Below the pieces are notes generated by a model that was not told the DNA's origin, made no database searches, and saw nothing but the letters and a program-made list of their open reading frames with translations. Positions 23,666-35,499 of a stretch of 64,000 nt of DNA are shown here, piece by piece. Made by a program: the position numbers and the translations under genes. Location of the stretch: contig CM022951.1 of the NCBI GenBank assembly GCA_012931725.1, forward strand, positions 14,120,611 through 14,184,610, given 5' to 3'. Source of the DNA: Litsea cubeba (lineage: Eukaryota > Streptophyta > Magnoliopsida > Laurales > Lauraceae). The stretch's first letter is position 1; every line of letters begins with the position of its first letter.

Positions 23666-23776
23666 ATGGATTCTCAAAGCACCAACATGGGTGTCGTTAT
23701 TCCTCTCTCCCTCAGCATTCTTGTATTGTTGTCAGTCTCCACTCTCCAGTCCAAGATTAGCTTCCAAGGACTGTGA
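23666..23776 (+). CDS. Short ORF with N-terminal signal-anchor-like segment, inside hAT element (captured fragment?)
   Basis: This 36-residue ORF starts MDSQSTNMG, continues with a hydrophobic stretch (VVIPLSLSILVLLSV, residues about 10-24) and ends soon after at a TGA. The upstream TATA box and CT-rich leader, and a Ser-rich start followed by one hydrophobic helix, look like the first exon of a secreted or membrane-anchored protein whose remainder is missing. I do not recognise the parent gene. It may be host DNA captured by the transposon, or chance. Confidence that it makes a protein is low. Confidence 0.3.
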   Translation: MDSQSTNMGVVIPLSLSILVLLSVSTLQSKISFQGL

Positions 23777-23791
23777 CTTTCCTGCGATGGC

Positions 23792-23950
23792 CGCTTTATC
23801 AGACTTCATCGATATTTAATAGCTATGTTATCTTTTCATTTATGTATTGACTTTGAATGAATATTTATTCGCCTTATCAGACTTCATCGATATTTAATAT
23901 CTACGTTCTTTTTTCATTTATGTATTGACTTTGAATGACTATTTATTCGG
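23792..23950. repeat. Tandem repeat, about 76-bp unit, two copies
   Basis: Each copy begins near CTTATCAGACTTCATCGA and ends near GAATGAATATTTATTCG (GACT in copy 2). The copies differ at only a few bases, so the duplication happened recently compared with the surrounding decay. The repeat lies within the hAT element. Confidence 0.9.
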
Positions 23951-24454
23951 AGTCGATCACATGGGAAATTTATGATGATTCACTTGTGGCTACACCAAAA
24001 CGGTCATCAAGACTGCACATCTTTTGGATCTTACAAGATGTTTACTATTCTACTCCACTTGAGAAACTAATATGACCAACCATGTACTCTCCAATAGAAA
24101 GAAGACTTTCCTATGACATTGCATAATTAGAGTTAACACAAATTATGTGACTATTATATGGTTGGATTTTCCATTTACACACATGGACCAGCAAGTACTG
24201 GAGATTAGTTTCATATCTTGGATTATGAGAAAATTGAAAAAAAAAAAACATTAAAAATATCCAGATAAATCTAAAATCATTGTATTACTCACTTACATGC
24301 AAAAATGGTGGTTTTGACAAACGCGGTAATGTGTTTAGCAGAAGTCAATATATTTTTTATTTTGGTATTGCTAATGTGAAGAAAGTCAAAAACAAGTTTA
24401 GAAAAAGCTTTGCCCCACCTAAATGAAACTTTTGGGTCCGCCACTGATGCGATC

Positions 24455-25142
24455 TACACACTGTAATAACCCACTTCACAGCTTGACTCTTACGTGTTTG
24501 AGATGACAGTTCAAATTTCGGTACCTGTCACAGTTCCCCAATTTGTTGGCCTAGGTGCATTCAGTTTGTTCTCAGTTTTCTAGATCATTACAGTTTTATC
24601 TAATTTTCATGGATTGCAGGTCCAGTTCAACTGATTCATACATGTAATATTAAAATAAACCTCATAAAGCTTATACACTGGCATATGAAAATACTCGTAT
24701 GACCTTTGATGAAGTTCATTGAAAATAAAACCTCCCTTTTAAATAAAGAATTTTAAAATATTGCATACAGAAATATTAAGATGCATTCTATACATTTAAT
24801 ATGAATAAAGAGAGTTCCAGCTTCAAATGATTGAAAATCAAATAAGTTCGGTCTAATTCATGAGCTAGACCAAATTGATGTCCAACTGTTGAGCGAATCA
24901 AATTACGAATTATTTCGACAATCTAGTTCACAGTTTGACACTAGTTAGTATGAACTTAGACCTTATTGAATAAGTTATAGAAGTTGAAATTGTTTATTTT
25001 AATCAAGCTATTAATATCTAATGAACTGGAATAGGCCATCGTGAAAATAGGTTATTTTCAAATAAACTTACTAACCGTTAGAAAAGGAAATTCTAAATAC
25101 TTTTTTACATATCAAACAATTCAGAAAGTAGGAAAGACCTTA
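24455..25142. other. Intron 1 of the DUF4336 pseudogene, unassigned
   Basis: AT-rich, no coding segment supported. It runs from the right hAT target duplication to the tail of the RTE fragment. Confidence 0.5.
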
Positions 25143-25612
25143 TATCATTCATCATCATCATTGTCAGAGCCTTGTCCCAACTATGCTGGGGTTGGTTACA
25201 AGAATTTTGTTTCTCCATTCCGATTTATCCTATAAGTCGACTCCTCAGATAAGTTTCACTTCTTCATATCCATTTTTAATACTTCCATCTACATCCTCTT
25301 CGGCCCACCCCTTTCCCTTTGTGGGCCATCAACCTGCATAGCCAAACTTTTCCTTACCGGCGTTGTTGCCGGCCTACGTTGGACATGCCCAAACCATCTC
25401 AAACGGATTTTTTTAATTTTATCCCCTATTGATGCTACCCCTAAATGCTCTCGAAATTGTTCATTTATAATTTTATCCTTCCTAGTTTTGCTACACATCC
25501 ACCTCAACATTCTCATATCTGCTACATCCATTTTGTGCATATGTTGCTTTTTGATTAGCCAACATTTTCGTCCATCGGTCATAGCTGGTCTAATTATTGT
25601 CATGTAAGAATT
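25143..25612 (-). mobile_element. RTE-type LINE 3' fragment
   Basis: Read on the minus strand it encodes the C-terminal part of an RTE protein (KMDVADMRMLRWMCSKTRKD, then IRLRWFGHVQRRP, at about 25603-25289). It ends in the RTE-like terminus (GTTGGGACAAGGCTCTG) and a (GATGAT)n tail near 25160-25143. The motif MRMLRWMC is shared with the RTE at 18969-20648, but the two differ enough to be separate families or old copies. Only the last 470 bp are present, as expected of 5'-truncated insertion. Confidence 0.85.
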
Positions 25613-25913
25613 TCCTCAAATATTGTTGGCATTTAGGGGAAATAAAAGAAAAGCCTCTACTTCAACAATCCTGCTTTTATCCTATATTTTACATCTTCGT
25701 TACAAAGACCTTATCTCAAAAAAAAAAAAAAAAAAACTGAACTTTTGCAATATATAATTGTATGTGAATAACCAACGGCTAAAGATTGAAATTTCTCAAG
25801 ACTCAAAATCCTAATTTTCTAGAATAACTGGTCAAAAATGGAACAAAGATAGAAAACAACATAAAAAGTGCTGTCCTGATTCATGAATCAACAATCTTCT
25901 AAGACAATGAACT

Positions 25914-28437
25914 TGTCACGTCCCCAAAATAAGAATCAGGAAAAACGTGAAAAATTAAAACAAATTCAAATTCCTGTGTTTAATATAACACAAGCTTCCA
26001 AAAGTGGACCTACATAACATCACAAACCGTGGTGAGTCCAGATAAAATTCCATTAAATGCAACGGAAGCTTATTCAATTGGTATTCAAAGTTCATAAATA
26101 AGATCCAACACGAAAATCAAATAAACATTCATAATTAAAGTTGCAGAATAAATTAAACAATTACTACAGAAAGTTTATCATTTATAGAAAGTTCATCTAA
26201 AGAATTTCTAAGGTGACGTCCTCTCTAATGCAGGCTCAGACGGCTCTGAAACCGTCTCCAGCGTCCCATTCGCGTTCGTCAGTTGGTTCTAACGTTTGAA
26301 ACGTTTGATCCTCCTCCGTCTCCTGGGTAAAGTAGGGCTCGGTACCTATGCACCAAATGTAGTAACGTAAATAGCAAGAACATGATCATAATTCGAAATT
26401 AAGATACGATATCAAATGAGAAAAAACAAGTGAGATTATAAGAAACAATGATAAAGATAAAGACAAGAAAGAACGTATGACATAAATCCAAAAGACACCA
26501 AATGGAGCAATATATAATTCACACAGAGACAAGTGTCCCCGTTTTGGGTGGTCAATCCTACATAATCGGGAAAGCCCGTCCACAATGTCGGTGGTCATAA
26601 ACCGATCTATAAACACATAACAGGATAACATGTTCACATTCAAAGCGGATTATAAGTGATCCGGACACATCGGTGATCAACCGTCCACATACGATCTGCA
26701 GTCGTTCACAAATGACCCACATAAAAGGAAACATATATGCATAATAGACCCGAATAATAATGCTCTGACACAAGAGTCCTAAGTCAAAATGAAGGGCTAG
26801 CCAATCCATATCACAGTCAAATCACATATATCTAATTTGCCAAGCCACCTCATAATCCATAGTACAAAGTAGGGTATGCATCTAAAGGAATACATAACCT
26901 AAACCAATATATGCATGCAAATACAAAGGTTAAGACATTATAAATCAATCTTAAGGTTAAACGTATATTCATATACCCGTCAACACACAATAATAACGCT
27001 AGTAAGTTAAGGATGTTACATCTCTCGAAATTCATGGTGCATAGATCCAATGAAGGATTTCCAATAGAGATGTATTGACCCTTCTCGCTAGAGTTCATTA
27101 AAATCATAACAGGTAATTGAATCCTACGTCCATAAGATACCGTATGCCCAAAGACGATTCTTATGTCAAGTCCAGGTAGATAATTTAAGGATATTAGATC
27201 CATATGAAGTCCCATACATGATATCATAAATCCCCAAATTAATCAGAGCCAAAACAATGGAAAAATAAATACAAATCGCCTAAGTACAATGAACGTTCGA
27301 ACGTACGAGACCAAGGTTCGAACATTCAGGGTCTCAGGTTTTTGGCTCAGCATGAGGGAAATCAAACGTTTGAAAGTTCATGAGGCACGTTCGAACGTTT
27401 GATGCCTCGGGTTTTTGGCTTAGGGCGAGCAGACTCGAACGTTTGAACGCACGAAGGGAACGTTCGACGTCTCTATCATTTGGCTCAGACAATTCTGAAC
27501 TCACTCGTTCGAACGTTCCAAAACAACGTTCGAACGTCTGACGTTCAGAATGTTGTCTGAGTTCGTACAATCACAGAAATTGGGGTTTTTCTCCTATTTA
27601 TCCATTTTCCTCTCTTTTTCCAAAAGAGGGTACATCCCATTCAAATCCACACGAATCATAACCGTTAGAAAGAAAATGGAATCCACATATCCATTTATAA
27701 ACTCCTAATCTATCATTATCATTTAGAAAATGACAAATAAACAAACCTATATGCATTAGATAGGAATCAAAGATCAATTAACGCATTCAATAATAAATTA
27801 TAATAATGTACTTGCCTTAGATCCGAAGTTGAAGAAATGTGCAGTAGGTTTCCTAACCAAAACCCAAATCGAGATTACCGGGGCGCTTGATCACAATCCT
27901 AACACCAATCTGACATAAAAGTTGGGATAGAAATGCTCAGATGAACAGATCTATGGTATTCCTACCAAAAACCTAACATTGAAAGAATAAAAAGATAACC
28001 TAATAGTATAGATCTATTCCTAATGGTTTGAGGATAGTGTTACCTGTGATAAGAAAGTCGAACCAAGAATGATGGTATCTTCAGATCTTGATTCTGATGG
28101 CTGGATCCTAAAGTTGCAGAGGTTTGGGAAGTTGAAAGAGGAAGAAGACGATAAAGAAGAACCGGGAGGAGTTGCAGAGACAAGTGAGAAGAGATAAGGA
28201 CGTGCGTTAAAAATAAGGATTAGGTTAAGAGAGTATTGGGCTTAAGTCATTGGGTCGGGTCAAACTGCGGGTCAAGTCATCTACTCATTAACCCAACTCA
28301 CCAATCTACGCATCTAATCTAACGTGTGCCCCACTTAATCCTAACCACTTAAATAACTAATATACATTCAATTAAAATAATAATAATATCTAATTAAAAT
28401 ATATTAAATATATTAATAGTGGGACCGGGATCTTACA
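25914..28437 (-). repeat. Outer element 3' LTR
   Basis: This is the downstream LTR in element orientation, 2,524 bp. It contains the palindrome array at 27291-27547 in its more decayed form. The minus strand has TATA-like text (TTTATAAATGG near 27697-27687) before the array, so the array may lie in the transcribed leader rather than upstream of the start; this is inference. Confidence 0.93.
27291..27547. repeat. CGTTCGAACG palindrome array (3' LTR copy, decayed)
   Basis: Four perfect copies of the 10-bp palindrome remain. Three more positions, perfect in the other LTR, are altered, mostly by C to T or G to A changes at CpG (for example CGTTTGAACG). Between palindromes a phrase CTCGGGTTTTTGGCT recurs, so the array is also built of about 80-bp units. 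Confidence 0.9.
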
Positions 28438-31400
28438 TTCTCCCCCGTTTAGGACATTTGATCCTCCACATAAAATTAATACCTCGGGAAGGAGAAACGG
28501 ATACAACTTCTTCACTTGGTCTCGAAGTTCCCAAGTGGCTTCTCGAGGACTATGGTGCTCCCACTGGACTTTCACCCAATGTAACGTTCGAGTCCTGAGC
28601 ACTTGCTCTTTTGTGTCGATGATCTGAGACGATCGCTCCACATAGGTAACGTCTGGCTGCAATTCCAATGGTTCGTAGTGCAATACATGCAAAAGGGTCT
28701 TTGATATACTTTTTCAACATCGAGACATGAAAAACTTTATGCACTGCTGACATCACTGCTAGTAAAGCCAATCTGTAAGCAACTTCTCCAATTCTTTCCA
28801 AGATCTCGAATGGACCTATATATCTCCGAGATAATTTTCCTTTTTTCCCAAATCTCAATGTTCCTCGTGTCGGTGAAACCTTTAGAAATACATGCTCACC
28901 AATCTCGAATTGAAGATTTCTTCTCTTCATATCAGCGTAACTCTTCTGCTGGCTTCTAGCAATTTTCAACCGGTCATGAATTTGCTTCACTTGCTCACTG
29001 GTATCACTAACAATAGATGGGCCATGAAAACTTCTGACACCGATCTCTTCCCAACAGATTGGGGTTCTACATCTACGTCCATACAACGCTTCAAATGGTG
29101 TCATACCAATACTGGAGTGATAACTATTATTATATGCAAACTTCCATAATGGGAGACTTTTCTGCCAGTCCTTCCCAAATTCGAGAATGCATGCTCGCAA
29201 CATATCCTCAAGTGTCTGGTTAGTCCTTTCAGTCTGTCCGTCGGTCTGAGGATGATACGCTGTACTGAAATTCAATTTCGTGCCCAAAGCTGCCTGAAGT
29301 TCTGTCCAGAATCTGCCCAAAAATCTAGGATCTCTGTCTGATACAATCGATAGGGGAACTCCATGAATTATGACAACCTTCTCCATATACATTCGAGCTA
29401 ATTCATCTCGAGGTGTCTTCATTCATTGGTAAGAAATGTGCCACCTTTGTCAATCTGTCAACTATCACCCAAATACTATCTCGATTATGAATCGATGGCA
29501 ATCCAGAAATAAAATCCATTGTTATGTGTTCCCATTTCCAATCTGGCACTTCCAATTGTTTTAAAAGTCCTGGGGGTTGCTTCCGTTCTGCCTTTACTTG
29601 CTGACATACCAAGCATCTTGCTGTAAATCCTGCTACTTCCTTCTTCATATTATTCCACCAATAATGATTACGCAGGTTCTAGTACATCTTTGTACTGCCT
29701 GGATGAATAGTATAACGAGAATGATGCGCCTCCGTCATGATTTCATTCTTTAACTCTTCTATGTTTGGCACACATAACCGGTCTTGAAAATACAACACAC
29801 CCTCCAACAATCTAAAATCTGGTCTACTGTCAGTCTGTTCAATCACTCGAGCTAACTCTTGGTCTTCTACCTGCTTGCTTTTGATCCTGTTCAAGATCTC
29901 TGGTTCCCAAACAAACACATGAGCCAACATAACCTTGTCATCAATTGGCTGCAAAGTCACTCCCAAATCGAGGAAAATTTCTGCCCAAGACCATTCTGCT
30001 CTCAAACATGCATTAGTTGTTATTCTTCGACTGAGTGCATCAGCCACTACATTGGCTTTTCAGGGATGATATTTGATTGGAAAGTCAAAATCCTTCATGT
30101 ATTCCATCCACCGGGTCTGTCTCATGTTCAATTCAGGCTGAGTAAACAAATATTGGAGCTTCTATGGTCTGAATGAATTTCAAACTTCTCACCGTATAAG
30201 TAATGTCGCCACATCTTCAATGCCATGACTATTGCTGCTAGTTCTAAATCATGAGTGGCGTATCTTTTCTCATGCTCTTTCAATTGTCTAGAGCCATAAG
30301 CTACTACCTTTCCATCCTGCATAAGCACACAACCCAATCCAACCTTCGAAGCATCTGTGTAAATGACAAATCTACCATTATCCATAGGCAATGTGAGCAC
30401 TGGAGCAGTAGTCAACCTATTCTTTAACTCCTGAAAACTTGATTCACATTCGTCAGTCCACATGAACGGTGCATCTTTTCGTGTTAATTTGGTCAATGGA
30501 GCAGCAATGGATGAAAATCCTTTCACAAATCTCCTGTAATAACCTGCTAAACCCAAGAAACTACGAATCTCTGTTATTGACATGGGTCTCTGCCACTTGA
30601 CCACTGTCTCAATCTTTCCTGGATCTACTGCCAATCCCTCCTTGCCGATGATGTGACCCAAGAAAATAACTTGATCAAGCCGAAATTCGCACTTACTCAA
30701 CTTGGCATAGAGTTGATGATCCCTTAAAGTCTGCAATGCTGACCTCAAATGCTGCTCATGAACTTCTCGAGACCGAGAGTACACAAATAAGTCGTCTATA
30801 AAAACAACGATGAACTCGTCGAGAAATGGAGTAAATATCTTATTCATCAAGGCCATAAATACTCCCGGAGCATTTGTTAATCCAAACGGCATTACTAAAA
30901 ACTCGTAATGACCATATCTCGTCCTGAATGCTGTCTTCTGAATGTCCCGATCTCGAACTCTGAGCTGGTGATATCCTGATCTCGAGTCTATCTTTGAGAA
31001 ATATTCCGTGAAGCATCGATCCTGGGAAGAGGGTATTTGTTCTTGATTGTGACCTGATTGAGTTGTCTATAATCAATATACATCCTCATGGAACCATCCT
31101 TCTTCTTCACAAATAGGACCGGTGCACCGCAAGGTGATACACTTGGTCTCACAAACCCCTTGTCCAACAAATCCTGCAATTGAGTTTTCAACTCCCTGAG
31201 TTCTGCCGGGGCCATTCTATATGGAGCTTTAGAAATAGAAGCCGTCCCTGGTACCATTTCGATTGAAAAATCTATCTCCCTAACTGGAGGTAAGCCTGGA
31301 ATCTCATCAGGGAAAACATCCGGAAACTCACAGACCACTGGAATATCTTCCACCCCTTTTGACTGTTTATCCTCCGTGATAAACGCCAAGTATCCTTCAC

Positions 31401-32474
31401 ATCCAAATTTCAACAATCTTTCTGCTTTCAAAGCTGATATCCTGCATGTCTGAATCGATCTCCTTTGCCCAACGAATTCGACAGTGACCGAATGCAATGA
31501 TAATTTGATGGTTTTATTAAAACAGTCCATCACTGCTCTATAGGTTGCTAACCAGTCCATACCAAGTATGACATCGAAATCCTTCATCGTTAAAAGAATC
31601 AAGTCTGCAGGTAAAATAAAATCTCCGACCTGAACTCGGGTACTCGGAAAATACTGGTGACAACGGACCTTTGTGCCCACTGGGGTACCGACTACTAAAG
31701 CAATATCTAACCTCACTACAGTCTCATTGATATGTCTAGCAAAATCATGAGAAATAAATGAATGTGTAGAGCCAGGGTAAAAAATGGCCTTAGCTTCTAC
31801 CTCTGAGATTAGAACAATACCTTCCACCACTTCTGCATAAGCATCTGCATCCTCATGAGTAACTGTATATACCATGCCCATCTGCTGTGCTGGCACTGGC
31901 CTCGGTGCTCTTGGTTGGCCCACTGGTTGTTGTTGCCTTTGTTACTAGAATTGCCTCTGTTGCACCTGAGCCGGCCTCTGCTGTCCCTGCACTGGCCTCT
32001 GTTGTCCTAGAACTGGCCTCTGCTACTGTGGCGCTACACCCCTATATTGCTGGTACTGAGGAGCTGGTGCTCGGTACATCTGCTGCTGTGGAGCCCGATA
32101 AATCTGTTGTGGTCCTTGCGGAGGTGCTGCTCTCCAAGTCTGCTGCGTAGGAACACGAGAAGCTGCTAACTGGGATTTTGGGAACTGACTACCACCATTG
32201 GGACAATCGCGAACTTGATGTCCGAACTGTCCACAATGAAAACATGCTCCAGTCTCCTTATAGCACTGTTCAGTAGGATGATTTTTCCCACACCGTCCAC
32301 ACAGTTGTCTCTGACCACCTGAGGGTTGACCTTGAAACTTTTGTTTCTTCGGGTTGCCTTGGCTAGAAGACTGCTTTGATTGATATTGCTGAAATTTGGC
32401 TTGTCTCTCTTCTGATTTCTTCTTTAGTGCACAATCAGCCCAATATGCACTCTTTACCGTTTCTTGGAATGTCG
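28438..32474 (-). pseudogene. Outer element pol region (zinc knuckles to chromodomain), decayed
   Basis: In order on the minus strand: zinc knuckles at about 32310-32205 (CGRCGKNHPTEQC and CFHCGQFGHQVRDC); protease at about 31850-31550, where the catalytic D-S/T-G triad reads YPG, so the Asp is lost; RT from about 31210, with VKKKDGSMRM and the active site VVFIDD; RNase H (YTDASKVGLGCVLMQ); integrase zinc site and core (CLVCQQ, DFISGLP, TAYHPQTDGQTERT); and a C-terminal chromodomain (VKVQWEHHSPREATW, near 28590). Lesions include a deletion and frameshift at about 31020 just after PLPRID, a frameshift near the RNase H end (30140), a TGA for Gly near 30062 and a frameshift near 28690. The chromodomain places it among chromoviruses. 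Confidence 0.92.
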
Positions 32475-32479
32475 GGCGT

Positions 32480-35400
32480 TGTCACGTCCCCCGAACCCGA
32501 TTAAAGAGATAACCGGATCCGGAGAGTGAGTTTTAGGACTAATTAAAAATTTTGTCCTTTGGGCCCACGGATCGTAGTCCGCGGTGAGGATTTAATATTT
32601 CCAACCTCATGTGTCACAATAAGTGTAGAGTTAATACAACTCTAGGCATATAGGATTTCAAGCAATGATCAATAAACTCTCATTTAAATTAAAGTTTCGA
32701 GAAGAGTAAACAGAACTAAGAGTTAAGTAATTTATTACATTGGCCAACCCACTAAACAAGGCCAATAAAAGTAAAGAAGTCAATAATAAAAGAGAGGTCC
32801 AACGAGAGAAATAATGAATAAAGAATAATCTAAAGAATCCCCATGTATCTCTCTCGTGCCGGGAGTGATGACGCTACTCTACGTCATCGGCACGCCACTC
32901 TCGTGCCTCCTCTGCAGGTTGGAGATCCTCTGGGATCTCCTCACCTGCCTGCTCCTCGTAGAAGAACTCACCTGATGTGTCTGCACATCAAGGAACAAAG
33001 TCAACGACATGTTGAGCAATAGATATACAAAACATAATAAACACGACATGCATCAAGTGTAGAGTAATGACAAGTATAAGATCATATGAATACAAGAATA
33101 TAAAGCTAGGCATAAAGCGAGATTAATTTGTAAAAATAATAACAAGAATCCTAGCAATCATCTAACAATAACCACTATCATGCAAATGCTAACAAGACAA
33201 GCAAGAGGGAGACTCCGAGGATATCCTATGCCACCTCCCGGGGTACCAGTAACAATCCCCTTGGACTACTGATACCATAGTCCGGCTCTAGTGGGATCCT
33301 AGCTCCCTGTCCTGGGAATAGCAGCACGGTCCTAGCCCGCTCCCAGCTATTCAACGCTATGGACGCCGTCCTACGCCGACTGCCCACCCCGACAACCGAA
33401 GTAACCGATTCGTCATTAAATCCCAAACTGCAGATGGCCATGATATGCAAACAATAATAAAGTGGTTCTGACACAAGAATATCAAGACAAGCAAGTCTGG
33501 CTAGTTCCATGTACAAGACAAGATCCTAGGGATTATCTTATTCAAGATATCACAAGACAAGCAACACGAGATAATCCCTTCCATCACTAGCCAGTCATGT
33601 TTATCAAAACAAGACACGGTTTCCTAAGGTACACTCTAAGTCAAGTCCAAATCCTATATTCTATAAGAATTTATATTTCATAATTAATTACGTGTTTTAT
33701 GTCAAGAGAGTGTACAAGGAGAATGGTAACAACGGATACAATTTACAAGTCAAAGAGAATTTACTATCCAATCCTAAGCAAGTGGTGTCATCCCTGTATT
33801 TCCCTTATTCTAACAGAGTACATGTGGAAATTGGATCAATGATGCTTTTAAGATAATTCCTTGGTGTGCAATCATGTTGAGCATCATTAAATTCAACTCC
33901 ATGTGCATTCGGTTACACTACGTGTAATACACGAATACCTAGACAACCCATCGAATTCACACCAAGCCACGTGATTCGATTTCAATCCCTTTTATGGTCA
34001 TGTGATAATAGGTTGGTGGTTTCCAGCATCTAAGTCCCAAATCCTAGGTTACAGGTCTCATTTCCAATAAAATATGAGCTGGAATAATAATCCAAGTATT
34101 TACATCACTTCCCGACCTCTGATTGTGATGAAACTAGAACCATTGGACTCTACGTTTCAAGAGCTTTCCAACGGTATATTATATGTAGAATTCCAACGGG
34201 CGGATTAAAAGTTATGAGCATTCCAAATTGGTAATTTCGGCTGACTGTGAGCTGACCGACCCGAACCGACAAGTGAACCGACAGTTCATATTTTGCTCTC
34301 TGTTTTTGGAACCGACGTGGCTCTCGGCTGACCCACACCATGCTGTCGGTTGACCGACACTGAACAGACGAGTGAACCGACAGTACGGAACTCGTACGGG
34401 TTCAGGCCATTTCTGGTCTCCTTCTTCCCCATTCCATTTTCTCCATTCCTCAAACCTTTCCAAGGCTTAAACCTGCATCAAATAGAGCCTCCTGCTCTCC
34501 CATCATCCATTCCATATACCACATTCCATTTCATTTTACAATTTAAAACAAATTTAAGCTATCAATTTATCAATCTAACCATTTCATTTCACAATTCTAA
34601 CCTAGTATTTAAAATCCCCAAATCAATATAAAAAGGCTTGGAATTAACGGGATATCTATCAGAATCATAACCAGATCAATAAAAACAATACAGGCATATA
34701 AATTATGAAATGCATATCTACTTGCCTCAATGTCCGAAGATGAAATAATGGGGTGAAATTCGAGGAGAAGCTATTCTACTCCGAAATCCACAATCTATCC
34801 CGATAAAACGCAAACTAGGAAGCCAAGAAGAAGATAGGAAGGAAAAGAATTAAGATCGGACCTAATCTAACTAAAGAAATGATAAAGTGAAAATAAAAGA
34901 TTGTGAGGAGTCTTACCAAAATGATACCGGAAGCAAGAGGGAATCGAGGGGAAGACGATTAACGGATCGGATTTCCGAATGGGGTCTTCTAGGGCAGAGT
35001 TCCGGACTTGAGAAAGGAAGAAGAAGAAAAGAGAGGCTGCTGGGTTACTTTGTTGCAGAGAACGAATGAAAAGTTAGGGTAGCTTTCGTTTAAGAAGATG
35101 ATTAAGGAGGAAAAGACCAAATCGCCCTTTAAGTGGGTCCGGTGAAGGATGGACCACTTGAAAGGTTTCTGGTCACTGGATCGCGATGAGTCAATAGACA
35201 AAAATCATCAGAACGACGAGACCTTTCCAACGAACCCAAAAATCACGGCGTTTGGAATATTTCGGAAAAACACTCAATTTTCCCTAAATTGCAAACTACC
35301 CCCCCTGCTATGATCAAACGGACTCGGAATCAAACGAAACTTCGCAGATACTATTCTAATGCTAAAAGAAACTCGCTCATGATCTAAACCCACTTAAATA

Positions 35401-35495
35401 TCTAAAAATACAATTAATTATAATAATAACAAATTAAACGGGTCAACGGGCCGGGTTTTGGGCCTAACTGACCCAGTAAGGTCACGGACCTTACA
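32480..35495 (-). repeat. Inner element 3' LTR
   Basis: 3,016 bp, plus-strand termini TGTCACGTCCCCC and GACCTTACA. It carries seven ACCGAC cores at 34255-34381 and a 16-bp segment (near 35320) missing from the other LTR. Confidence 0.94.
34255..34381. promoter_or_regulatory. Cluster of seven ACCGAC (DRE/CRT) cores, 3' LTR copy
   Basis: ACCGAC at 34255, 34265, 34277, 34311, 34353 and 34376 on the plus strand, and once reversed at 34345. An eighth site is CAGAC here but intact in the other LTR. RCCGAC is the core bound by the DREB/CBF class of AP2/ERF factors in cold and drought response. By chance one would expect about one site (both strands) per 2 kb. Confidence 0.85.
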
Positions 35496-35499
35496 ACTC

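Larger units (their letters stand above)
23411..24454. mobile_element. Non-autonomous hAT element with 8-bp target duplication
   Basis: The element is 23419-24446 (1,028 bp), flanked by a perfect 8-bp direct repeat ATGCGATC at 23411-23418 and 24447-24454, as hAT transposases produce. Its ends are inverted repeats: CAGGGGCAGACCCA on the left and CAGTGGCGGACCCA (reverse complement) on the right, 12 of 14 matching and starting with the CAG typical of many hAT families. No transposase is encoded, so it depends on a helper element. The interior carries a promoter-like block with a short signal-peptide ORF and a 76-bp tandem repeat. It lies in intron 1 of the DUF4336 pseudogene. Confidence 0.9.

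Noticed and set aside
26386..27227. Minus-strand ORFs that recur at 43338-44182
   Set aside because: They recur because both lie in the two LTRs of the outer element; no codon-level conservation or domain is visible.
33226..33516. ORFs shared at 33226-33516/39664-39954 and 34150-34631/40588-41069
   Set aside because: These are LTR sequence of the inner element present twice, not genes.
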